64,000 nt of DNA from Brevibacterium antiquum (GTDB taxonomy: Bacteria > Actinomycetota > Actinomycetes > Actinomycetales > Brevibacteriaceae): NCBI RefSeq assembly GCF_016107655.1, contig NZ_JABASX010000006.1, forward strand, positions 248,001 to 312,000, written 5' to 3'. The position numbers were made by a program, and so were the translations under genes. The notes under the pieces were generated by a model. The model did no database searches. It was not told the origin of the DNA and saw only the letters and a program-made list of their open reading frames with translations. The first letter of the stretch is position 1. Every line of letters starts with the position of its first letter. Shown piece after piece: positions 8,708 to 15,888 of this stretch.

Positions 8708-10003
8708 ATGACTGCCACTGAACTCGACGCCGGCCAGCGCATGAGCCTCGACGAGCTGCGCGCCGACCAGCTCGCCAACCTCAAGTCCACTGTCACGAAG
8801 GTCTACGAGAAGGTGCCGTTCTACCGGAAGGCCTTCGACGAACTCGGCGTCACCCCCGCAGATATCACGAGCCTCGACGACATTGCGAAGCTGCCGTTCA
8901 CGAACAAGCAGGACCTGCGCGACAACTACCCGTTCGGCATGTTCGCCGTTCCACGTGAAGATGTCGCTCGCGTCCATGCGTCCTCGGGCACGACCGGGCT
9001 GCCGACCGTCGTGGGATACACGCTGGGTGACCTCGACAAGTGGGGCAGCCTCATCGCCCGCTCGATCCTCGGCGCGGGCGGCAAACGGGGCCAGATGATG
9101 CACAACGCCTACGGCTACGGACTGTTCACCGGCGGACTGGGAGTCCACGGTGCCGAGCGCCACGGCTTCACCGTCATCCCGATCTCCGGCGGTCAGACGC
9201 AGCGGCAGGTGCAGCTGATCCAGGACTTCCAGCCCGATATCATCACGGCCACGCCGACCTATCTGCTCACGATCCTCGACGAGTTCCACAAGCAGGGCAT
9301 CGACCCCACGACCACAAGCCTGCAGACCGCGATCTGCGGTGCCGAACCGTGGACCGATGAGATGCGCAGGGAGATCGAGAAGTCCTTCAACATCAACGCT
9401 GTCGACATCTACGGCCTCTCCGAGGTCATGGGCCCCGGCGTCGCCTGCGAATCCGCGGTGACCAAGGACGGCCCGACGATCTGGGAGGACCACTTCTATC
9501 CGGAGATCGTCGACCCCTACACCGGCGAGGTCCTGCCCGACGGTGAGGAGGGCGAACTCGTCTTCACCTCCCTGACGAAGGAAGCACTGCCGATCATCCG
9601 CTACCGCACTCACGATCTGGCGAGCCTGCTGCCCGGCACCGCGAATCCGAACTTCCGCCGCATCTCGCGCATCACCGGCCGCTCCGATGACCTCATCATC
9701 ATCCGCGGCGTCAACGTCTACCCGGCCAATGTCGAGTCCGTGCTCTTCGAGTTCGAACACCTCAGCCCGCACTTCCAGCTGGTGCTCACCCGTCCCGGCC
9801 GCATGGACGAGGTCACCGTCGAGGTCGAGTCCCGCGAAGGCGTCGGAGCCATCGAGCTCGACGGACTCGACGGTCTGGTTGCCGCGCGGATCAAGGAGCG
9901 CCTGGGCGTCTCATCGACCGTGTCGGTGCTCCAGCCCGGCGACCTGCCCCGCTCAGTCGGCAAGCTCAAGCGCATCATCGACCGCCGCGAGGGTCTCAGG
10001 TGA
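8708..10003 (+). CDS. paaK: Phenylacetate-CoA ligase PaaK
   Basis: An AMP-forming ligase that activates phenylacetate to phenylacetyl-CoA, the entry step of the pathway. Its 431 aa match the family length of about 430-440. The phosphate-binding loop SSGTTGLPT is at 92-100; YGLSEVMGPG, YRTHDLA and IRGVNVYP follow in the expected order, with a C-terminal PaaK domain. The start ATG at 8708 is preceded by AAGGAG; a longer open frame from 8327 would overlap paaI and is rejected. It lies 65 nt after paaI. Confidence 0.96.
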   Translation: MTATELDAGQRMSLDELRADQLANLKSTVTKVYEKVPFYRKAFDELGVTPADITSLDDIAKLPFTNKQDLRDNYPFGMFAVPREDVARVHASSGTTGLPTVVGYTLGDLDKWGSLIARSILGAGGKRGQMMHNAYGYGLFTGGLGVHGAERHGFTVIPISGGQTQRQVQLIQDFQPDIITATPTYLLTILDEFHKQGIDPTTTSLQTAICGAEPWTDEMRREIEKSFNINAVDIYGLSEVMGPGVACESAVTKDGPTIWEDHFYPEIVDPYTGEVLPDGEEGELVFTSLTKEALPIIRYRTHDLASLLPGTANPNFRRISRITGRSDDLIIIRGVNVYPANVESVLFEFEHLSPHFQLVLTRPGRMDEVTVEVESREGVGAIELDGLDGLVAARIKERLGVSSTVSVLQPGDLPRSVGKLKRIIDRREGLR

Positions 10004-10036
10004 TCAGCCCCTCGCAGGCTGGTTAGACTGGTGCGC

Positions 10037-10738
10037 ATGCCGAAAACGACTTCACCTGCGCCGACACCTGACCTCGAGTCAGGTGTCGATGCTGCCGTGA
10101 GCGCACAGACGGAGCCCACCGACGCCGAGGCGGGCGCACCGAACCAGCCCAAGCGCACCCGTCGTGGACGCCCCGGTTACGACCGGGAGACCCTGATCAA
10201 CAAAGCCACAGAGGTCTTCGTCTCCCGCGGCTATGACGGCACGTCCATGGACACCGTGGCGCGCGAGCTGGGCATCACGAAGTCCGCGATCTACCATCAT
10301 GTGAAGTCGAAGGAAGAGCTGCTGCACCTGGCGATCAACCGCGGCATTCGCGCCCTCGACTCCGCGGTCGAGGCCGAAAGTCAGCGGCCTGGGCTGGGCG
10401 CCCTTGAGCGCCTTCGGGCGGCAGTGCATGCCAGCGTGGTCATCCTCATCGAATACCACCACTCCGTGACCCTGCTGCTGCGGGTGCGCGGGAACTCAGC
10501 CGTCGAGATCGAGGCCCTCGACCAACGCCGCAAGATCGACGACAAGATCCGCGTCCTCGTCGCTGCGGCGATCGAAGAGGGCGGGCTGCGCTCGGACTTC
10601 ACACCCGGCCTGGTCACGCGCCTGCTCTTCGGCATGGTCAACTCCATCACCGAGTGGTACCGGCCCGGCTACCCCGCCGCCCCGGAGAAGATCGCCGACG
10701 CGGTCACCTCGATGGCGTTCAACGGCCTGGAGGCCTGA
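10037..10738 (+). CDS. paaR: TetR-family regulator, probable PaaR
   Basis: A TetR regulator of 233 aa. The helix-turn-helix lies at about residues 48-95 (ATEVFVSRGYDGTSMDTVAR, then ITKSAIYHHVKSKEELL), after a Pro/Glu-rich N-terminal extension of about 40 residues. It follows paaK directly and is the obvious candidate for the four matching operator-like sites in front of PAA genes. The box TAGACT at 10024-10029 ends 7 nt before the ATG, so the transcript is probably leaderless and may be made separately from paaK. A GTG at 10031 is an alternative start. PaaR is expected to release DNA on binding phenylacetyl-CoA. Confidence 0.82.
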   Translation: MPKTTSPAPTPDLESGVDAAVSAQTEPTDAEAGAPNQPKRTRRGRPGYDRETLINKATEVFVSRGYDGTSMDTVARELGITKSAIYHHVKSKEELLHLAINRGIRALDSAVEAESQRPGLGALERLRAAVHASVVILIEYHHSVTLLLRVRGNSAVEIEALDQRRKIDDKIRVLVAAAIEEGGLRSDFTPGLVTRLLFGMVNSITEWYRPGYPAAPEKIADAVTSMAFNGLEA

Positions 10739-10751
10739 GGGCAGATTCCGC

Positions 10752-11381
10752 TCAGCCCAGCGCCGCCAAACCGGCGACCAGGACCCACCCCAGCGTCGCG
10801 TCCATCTCATCGAGCAGCTCGTCGCGCGGCGGCTGATAGTCGCTGATGACCCAGTCGACAACGGTCTGCAGACCGGCCCCGACGAGCGCGTTGCCCATGA
10901 CACGCTGCTGGCCCGCGGTGAGCTGGGGGCCGACGATCGACTCCGACAGGCGGTCGGCCAGCTCGTCGCCGATCGCTCGACCGTGCCGGCGGTACAGTTC
11001 GTCGACGCGCGCGCTGACTCCCAGGACCTCGAACAGATGGACTCTGGCCATCACCGGGTTGGCCTGCGCCCAGGTCAGGAAGCCTGATATGAATCCGCGC
11101 AGCACCGCGGCACCATCATCACCGCCACCGGCGAGGACCGCGGCGCGCAGATCGGCGACCACCCTCCCGTAGACCTCGCAGAGGAGGTCCTCCAAGGTGG
11201 CGAATGATTCGTAGAAGTAGCGCTTGTTGAGTCCCGCGGACTCGCAGATCGCACCGACCGTCGTGGCTCGATAGCCCACGGTGCCGAAGAGTGCGATTCC
11301 GGCAGCGATGACCTGCTCGCGGCGGGCGCTCTGGCGCTCCTCGCGGCTGGCACCGGCATACGGACGTCCCTGATCAGTCAC
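10752..11381 (-). CDS. TetR-family regulator beside glpD-like operon
   Basis: A TetR regulator of 209 aa with an N-terminal helix-turn-helix (VIAAGIALFGTVGYRATTVG, then LNKRYFYESFATLEDLL). It is divergent from the glpD-like gene and convergent with paaR, only 13 nt away. The start is uncertain: GTG at 11379-11381 fits the domain but has no clear ribosome binding site. A perfect TCACA-G-TGTGA palindrome covers this start and lies beside the divergent promoter, which suggests self-regulation and control of the neighbouring operon. As I recall, the order matches Mycobacterium tuberculosis Rv2250c beside glpD1. Confidence 0.82.
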   Translation of the reverse strand: MTDQGRPYAGASREERQSARREQVIAAGIALFGTVGYRATTVGAICESAGLNKRYFYESFATLEDLLCEVYGRVVADLRAAVLAGGGDDGAAVLRGFISGFLTWAQANPVMARVHLFEVLGVSARVDELYRRHGRAIGDELADRLSESIVGPQLTAGQQRVMGNALVGAGLQTVVDWVISDYQPPRDELLDEMDATLGWVLVAGLAALG

Positions 11382-11419
11382 AGTGTGATCTTGACAACAT
11401 CGGACAGTGAATGCAAACT
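11378..11419 (+). promoter_or_regulatory. Operator and promoter of the glpD-like operon
   Basis: TCACAGTGTGA at 11378-11388 is a perfect 5-1-5 palindrome. It is followed by a consensus -35 TTGACA at 11391-11396, a 17-nt spacer and a weak -10 CAAACT at 11414-11419. A TetR protein bound here would block both this promoter and its own start. The promoter call is by inspection. Confidence 0.55.
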
Positions 11420-11448
11420 GGCACGAACTCGTACCAGAAAGGTCGCTG

Positions 11449-13014
11449 ATGAAATCCAGCTCTTCAGGACACGCCGCGCTCAATGCCGCACGACGCACCC
11501 AAGACCTCGCCGAGGCAGTCGCCGCGGACGAACCCGTCGACCTCGCGGTCATCGGCGGTGGGTTCACCGGTGTCGGCGTCGCCCTCGACGCGGCGGCCCG
11601 TGGACTCAGCGTCGTCCTCATCGAACGCACGGACCTCGCCTCGGGCACCAGCAGTTGGAGCTCGAAGCTCGCCCACGGAGGTCTGCGCTACTTGGCCAAA
11701 CTCGACTTCCCGATCGCGTGGGAGTCAGCAGTCGAACGCGGCCACCTGATGAGTCGGATTGCGCCCCACCTCATCCGCCCGATGCAGATGATCTTCCCGC
11801 TGCACAACGGCGTCAGCCGCTTCGACGCGGCTCTGACAGGCACCGGTTTCCTTGCAGGAGACCTCCTGCGGATGTTCGCGAAGACACCCAAATCGCTGCT
11901 TCCCCACCCCAGCCGGATATCCACCGCCGACGTCAATCAGCTGGCGCCCGCCACCGCCAAATCCGGCCTGCGCGGCGGGCTGCTCAGCTGGGACGGACAG
12001 CTCGTCGACGATGCCCGTCTCGTCGTCGCCATCGCCCGCACTGCGGCGTCCCACGGGGCGCGCATCCTCACCTACGCCTCCGCCACCAGTGTCGAACCGG
12101 GACAGGTCCACTTCACCGACGAGCTCACCGGCGACCGCCATACGATCCGGGCGAAGCAGGTCGTCAATGCCGCCGGCGTCTGGGCCGACACCCTGTCAGA
12201 CGATGTCGAGCTCGCCCCGAGCAAGGGTTCGCACCTGTTGGTCAGGGCCGAGAGCATCGGCAGCCCGTCCGCAGCTGTCACAGCGCCCGTGCCCGGCCAC
12301 TTCGGTCGGTTCGTCTTCGCGGTGCCGTGGCCCGACGGACTCGTCATGATCGGCCTCACCGATGACCCGCACTCCGGGCCGATCCCGGAACGTGCCCGCC
12401 CGGACGAGGACGAGCGCACATTTCTGCTCACGATTATCAACGCCGTGCTGGAGAAGCCCCTCACACCGGAGGACATCGTGGGCACCTACGCCGGCTTCCG
12501 GCCGCTGCTCAAGAGCAAGGGCGACTCCAGCGCAGACCTCTCACGCAAGCACGCACTGCTGCGCGACTCACACAACGACGTCCTCACGATCGTCGGCGGC
12601 AAGCTCACGGGATACCGTCGCATGGCCGAAGACGCCGTCGACGAGGTGGTCAAGGCGGGCGGGTTGACGGCAGAGCCGTGCCGCACCACGACCCTCAGCC
12701 TCGTCGGTGCCGGAACCCCGGAACCCGGACTCTCGGAGCACCTGGTTCGGCGCTACGGCACCGACGCGGCCACGGTCGCGGCATATGGTGCCGACGATCC
12801 CGAACTGAATGAACCCGTGAGGGCGGGAATTCCCTTGAGCGGCGCGGAGATACGGTTCGCCGTCGAGCACGAACTCGCCGTGACCGTTGACGACGTGGTC
12901 GATCGCCGCACCCGCTGGGGCCTCGTCGACGCCGACCGTGAGGACCTGGCCGCTGCCGTGCGCAAGCACGCTCCGGAACTGATCGAGAACCCATACACAC
13001 AGGAAGAAGGCTGA
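11449..13014 (+). CDS. glpD: FAD-dependent glycerol-3-phosphate dehydrogenase (GlpD family)
   Basis: A membrane-associated flavoenzyme of 521 aa that oxidises sn-glycerol-3-phosphate to dihydroxyacetone phosphate, giving electrons to quinone. The FAD loop GGGFTG is at about 36-41, followed by the GlpD hallmark ASGTSSWSSKLAHGGLRYL near residues 66-84. A conserved VGGKLTGYRRMAEDAVDE block lies near 383, and a C-terminal DAO_C domain follows. I chose the ATG at 11449, preceded by GAAAGG; the frame is open from 11407 but lacks a better site. Its product DHAP fits the next gene, an alkyl-DHAP-synthase relative. Confidence 0.9.
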   Translation: MKSSSSGHAALNAARRTQDLAEAVAADEPVDLAVIGGGFTGVGVALDAAARGLSVVLIERTDLASGTSSWSSKLAHGGLRYLAKLDFPIAWESAVERGHLMSRIAPHLIRPMQMIFPLHNGVSRFDAALTGTGFLAGDLLRMFAKTPKSLLPHPSRISTADVNQLAPATAKSGLRGGLLSWDGQLVDDARLVVAIARTAASHGARILTYASATSVEPGQVHFTDELTGDRHTIRAKQVVNAAGVWADTLSDDVELAPSKGSHLLVRAESIGSPSAAVTAPVPGHFGRFVFAVPWPDGLVMIGLTDDPHSGPIPERARPDEDERTFLLTIINAVLEKPLTPEDIVGTYAGFRPLLKSKGDSSADLSRKHALLRDSHNDVLTIVGGKLTGYRRMAEDAVDEVVKAGGLTAEPCRTTTLSLVGAGTPEPGLSEHLVRRYGTDAATVAAYGADDPELNEPVRAGIPLSGAEIRFAVEHELAVTVDDVVDRRTRWGLVDADREDLAAAVRKHAPELIENPYTQEEG

Positions 13015-13019
13015 CTCAC

Positions 13020-14672
13020 ATGGACAACACACAACCGCGGATGCGCTGGTGGGGCTGGGGCGAGGACGGCAACGACGGTCCGGTCAAGCCCGGTGCCAAG
13101 AAGATGCTGACGAAGACGTGCGGCTGGCCCAAGGGCATCAACCGTCCGCCGGTCGACCTCGACGCAGTCTCCCTGCCCGAGGTCGTCCTTCCGGAGAGCT
13201 CGCGCGCCCGCTTCGAGCAGCTGCTGGGTGCCGAGTTCGTCCGCGGTGACCACGCCACACGTGTCTCCCACGCCGCCGGCCGCAGTGTCCCCGACCTGAT
13301 CCGACTGCGCAGCGGAAAGGTGCCCTTCGCGCCCGACGTCGTCCTCTACCCGAGTTCGGACGCCGAGGTCGATGAGCTGCTGGCCATCTGCCAGCAAGAT
13401 CGCATCGCGGTCGTTCCCTTCGGCGGAGGAACCAGCGTCGTCGCCGGCCTCGATGCCTTCCGCCGCGACTTCAGCAGCTGTGTGTGCATCAGCCTGGCCC
13501 GCTTCGATGAGATGCTCGACCTCGACGAGGAGTCGCTGACGGTGACCGCTCAGGCCGGCGTCTTCGGCCCGGACCTGGAGAAGAAGCTGCAGGCGAAGGG
13601 CTTCACCCTCGGACACTTCCCGCAGTCGTTCGAGTTCAGCACCGTCGGCGGCTGGGTGGCCACGCGGTCGGCCGGGCAGCAGTCGACCGGATACGGACGA
13701 ATCGACGAGAACGTCTTCGGTCTGCGCTGCTCCACTCCGAGCGGTCCGGTCGAGCTGCGAACGTCTCCAGCCTCGGCGGCCGGACCCAACCCGCGCCAGA
13801 TGTTCGTCGGCTCCGAAGGCACATTGGGCATCATCACGCAGGCCACGCTGCGCATCAAACGCCTGCCGGAGACGACACTGCCCGACGCCTGGTTCTTCCC
13901 CGACTTCCACTCGGGCTCGGCCGCCCTGCGCGAGCTGGAGCAGGACGGTCTGCGGCCAGACATCGCACGACTCTCCGACGTCAACGAGACCGCCTTCGGT
14001 CTGGCTCAGCTCGGCAGCGACACTCAGCGCAGGGGCCTCCTGACCTATCTGCGGGCACGGAAAATCACGACCCCGTGCATGCTGGTGCTGCGCTACGACG
14101 GGCATAAGGCCGACGCCAGGGCGCGGCGGGCCGCCGGACGCACGATCGCCAGGAAGCACAAGGGCGTGAGCATCGGCGGCTCCCCGGAGACCATGTGGGA
14201 GAAGCACCGCTTCTCGACACCGTATCTGCGTGACCAGCTGCTGACCGAGGGCGTCGTGGTCGAGACCATGGAGACCTCCGCACCCTGGAGCACCATCGAG
14301 GAGCTCCACGACACGATCAAGTCCGACATCGAGGAGGCGATGGCCGATCGCGGGACCCCTGCGTTCGTCCTCTGCCACGTGTCGCATCTCTACACCGCCG
14401 GCTGCTCGCTCTACTACACGGTCTTCGCCCAGCAGCAGGGGGGACAGGAGATGGAGCAGTGGAAGGCGCTGAAGGCTGCGGCCAGCAACGCCATGGTCGC
14501 AGGCGGCGGAACGATCACTCATCACCATTCGGTCGGTGCGGACCATGCCCCTTGGCTCCCGAAGGAGCACGGCGAGCTGTGGATGCGGATGCTGCGCGCG
14601 GCAAAGGGCGAGGTCGACCCGGTTGGAATCATGAACCCCGGGAAGCTCATGAATGGGCCGAGGGCACTGTGA
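13020..14672 (+). CDS. FAD-binding oxidase related to alkyldihydroxyacetonephosphate synthase
   Basis: A 550-aa flavoprotein of the PCMH/VAO type that resembles alkyl-DHAP synthase (AGPS), the ether-bond-forming enzyme of ether-lipid synthesis. Seen: a PCMH FAD loop PFGGGTSV at 133-140, the AGPS-like stretch with GHFPQSFEFSTVGGWVATR, a second SEGTLGIIT block, and HHH at about 501-503, equivalent to the catalytic His cluster of AGPS, near the C-terminal MNPGKLMNG. It starts 5 nt after glpD and overlaps the next gene by 4 nt. Whether this bacterium makes ether lipids is unknown; a glycolate/lactate-oxidase-like role is the alternative. Confidence 0.8.
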   Translation: MDNTQPRMRWWGWGEDGNDGPVKPGAKKMLTKTCGWPKGINRPPVDLDAVSLPEVVLPESSRARFEQLLGAEFVRGDHATRVSHAAGRSVPDLIRLRSGKVPFAPDVVLYPSSDAEVDELLAICQQDRIAVVPFGGGTSVVAGLDAFRRDFSSCVCISLARFDEMLDLDEESLTVTAQAGVFGPDLEKKLQAKGFTLGHFPQSFEFSTVGGWVATRSAGQQSTGYGRIDENVFGLRCSTPSGPVELRTSPASAAGPNPRQMFVGSEGTLGIITQATLRIKRLPETTLPDAWFFPDFHSGSAALRELEQDGLRPDIARLSDVNETAFGLAQLGSDTQRRGLLTYLRARKITTPCMLVLRYDGHKADARARRAAGRTIARKHKGVSIGGSPETMWEKHRFSTPYLRDQLLTEGVVVETMETSAPWSTIEELHDTIKSDIEEAMADRGTPAFVLCHVSHLYTAGCSLYYTVFAQQQGGQEMEQWKALKAAASNAMVAGGGTITHHHSVGADHAPWLPKEHGELWMRMLRAAKGEVDPVGIMNPGKLMNGPRAL

Positions 14673-15580
14673 GCAGCGCGTCACTGACACCCGTCCCGGT
14701 CATCCTCAACCCGGCGGCACGCAACGGCGCCGTCGCGAAGCGGATCGGCCCGTTGAAGAGCGCCTTCGCGGCCAACGGTCTGGAGGTCGTGCTGGTCGAG
14801 AGCACCAGCGAGCAGAATGCGACCGACCTCGCCGCCGAGTTCGCAGCCCGGAACGAGCCCATCGTCGTCTCCCTCGGCGGCGACGGGATGGTGCGGTCGG
14901 TCGCGGCCGGCCTGGTGGGGTCGACAACCTCCTTGGGCATCATCGCCGGCGGTCGCGGCAACGACTTCATCGGCAAGGTCGGCATTCCGAAGGACATCGC
15001 TGAGGCCGCTGCGATCATCGCCGGCGGTCACGACCGCTCGATCGACGTCCTCGACCTCGATGGGCAGATCTGCGTCGGCAATGTCAGCCTCGGTCTGGAC
15101 ACCGCAGTCCACAACTACGCCAACGAGGTCCGGCGCATCAAGGGCCACTGGGTGTATCTCTACGGGGTGGCGCGGGCGATCATGCGGCCCAGGCGGATCG
15201 AGCTGGAGCTCACCGTCGATGGTGAACGCCTCGACTTCCGTGGTCTGTCGGCCGGCTTCGCCAATTCCGGTCGCTACGGAGGCGGCCTGAAGCTCTCACC
15301 CGAGGCCGAGCTCGACGACGGTCTCATCGATGTGGTCCTGCTCAAGGACACGTTTCTGCCGAAGCTCGGGGCGGAGCTGGTGTCATTCACCCTGGGACGC
15401 CACAACAGCCACCCGAACATTCACTTCAGTCATGCCCGCGAGATCCACATCGCCACGCCCGAGGGCGCAGAGCCGGTCGAGATCCACGCCGATGGTGATG
15501 CGGTGGCGCACACCCCGGCGCGGGTGACGATTCGCCCGGAGTCGCTGAAGGTCCGCGTCTTGGAAGACAACGCGAAATAG
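14669..15580 (+). CDS. Lipid kinase of the diacylglycerol kinase catalytic family
   Basis: A 303-aa protein of the DagK/YegS family, which phosphorylates diacylglycerol or related lipids with ATP. The start LNPAAR near residue 10, the nucleotide-binding SLGGDGMVRSVAAGL near residues 69-83 and GIIAGGRGNDF are typical; ADGDAVAHTPARVTI closes the C-terminal domain. It begins with GTG at 14669 within the stop of the previous gene (GTGA), so translation is coupled. As I recall, Rv2252, in the same gene order in M. tuberculosis, is a diacylglycerol kinase. The set would feed phosphatidate or ether-lipid synthesis. Confidence 0.88.
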   Translation: MSSASLTPVPVILNPAARNGAVAKRIGPLKSAFAANGLEVVLVESTSEQNATDLAAEFAARNEPIVVSLGGDGMVRSVAAGLVGSTTSLGIIAGGRGNDFIGKVGIPKDIAEAAAIIAGGHDRSIDVLDLDGQICVGNVSLGLDTAVHNYANEVRRIKGHWVYLYGVARAIMRPRRIELELTVDGERLDFRGLSAGFANSGRYGGGLKLSPEAELDDGLIDVVLLKDTFLPKLGAELVSFTLGRHNSHPNIHFSHAREIHIATPEGAEPVEIHADGDAVAHTPARVTIRPESLKVRVLEDNAK

Positions 15581-15719
15581 CCGATCACCGCTGCCGACGG
15601 CGCGGCGGCCCGGCCGTGGCGGCCGTAGCGGGCGGCCCGGCCGTGGCGCCAGTGGCGGCAGTGGCGGCAGTGGCGGTGCGGCAGTGGTGCCAGTGGCGGC
15701 CGTAGCAGTGCGAAACCAG

Positions 15720-15787
15720 CGCCAACGGTTGGTAACTTCGTGTCGAAACTTTGCAGAACTTCGACACGAAGTTACCAACCGTTGGCG
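15720..15787. repeat. 28-bp perfect inverted repeat with 12-nt loop
   Basis: The arms are 15720-15747 and 15760-15787, perfectly complementary over 28 bp, with loop ACTTTGCAGAAC. The outer part of each arm (CCAACGGTTGG) is itself nearly palindromic. No U tract follows on either strand, so it is not a standard terminator, though it could act as a bidirectional transcription barrier. A dispersed REP/MITE-like element is equally possible. Confidence 0.85.
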
Positions 15788-15798
15788 TCTGAACGTGG

Positions 15799-15874
15799 AA
15801 CTCGCACCCGACCGCGCAACTCGCGTCCGACCGCGCAACTCGCACCCGACCGTGGAGCTTGCGGCCGACCGCGC
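15799..15874. repeat. Four 19-bp tandem repeats
   Basis: Four units of 19 bp (15799, 15818, 15837, 15856) follow the pattern AACTCGCACCCGACCGCGC with 2-5 substitutions each. They lie just beyond the paaZ stop codon on the downstream side. No coding role is apparent. Confidence 0.8.
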
Positions 15875-15888
15875 AACTTGGGCGGGCT

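Larger units (their letters stand above)
15581..15888. repeat. Repeat-rich convergent intergenic region
   Basis: This 308-nt gap between the convergent lipid kinase and paaZ genes contains no supported gene. It has three parts: GTGGCGGCA-like and GGCCGTGGC-like triplet-rich repeats (about 15598-15710), a long perfect inverted repeat (15720-15787), and four 19-bp tandem units (15799-15874) ending 14 nt before the paaZ stop. The repeat density is unlike any other gap in the window. Confidence 0.75.

Noticed and set aside
12753..14690. A 645-codon minus-strand open frame opposite the AGPS-like gene
   Set aside because: Shadow of glpD and the AGPS-like gene; no recognisable domain and no start signals.
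15598..15710. Coding sequence from the GTGGCGGCA repeats
   Set aside because: The repeats would encode only Ala/Val/Gly runs, have no start signals and sit in a convergent intergenic gap.
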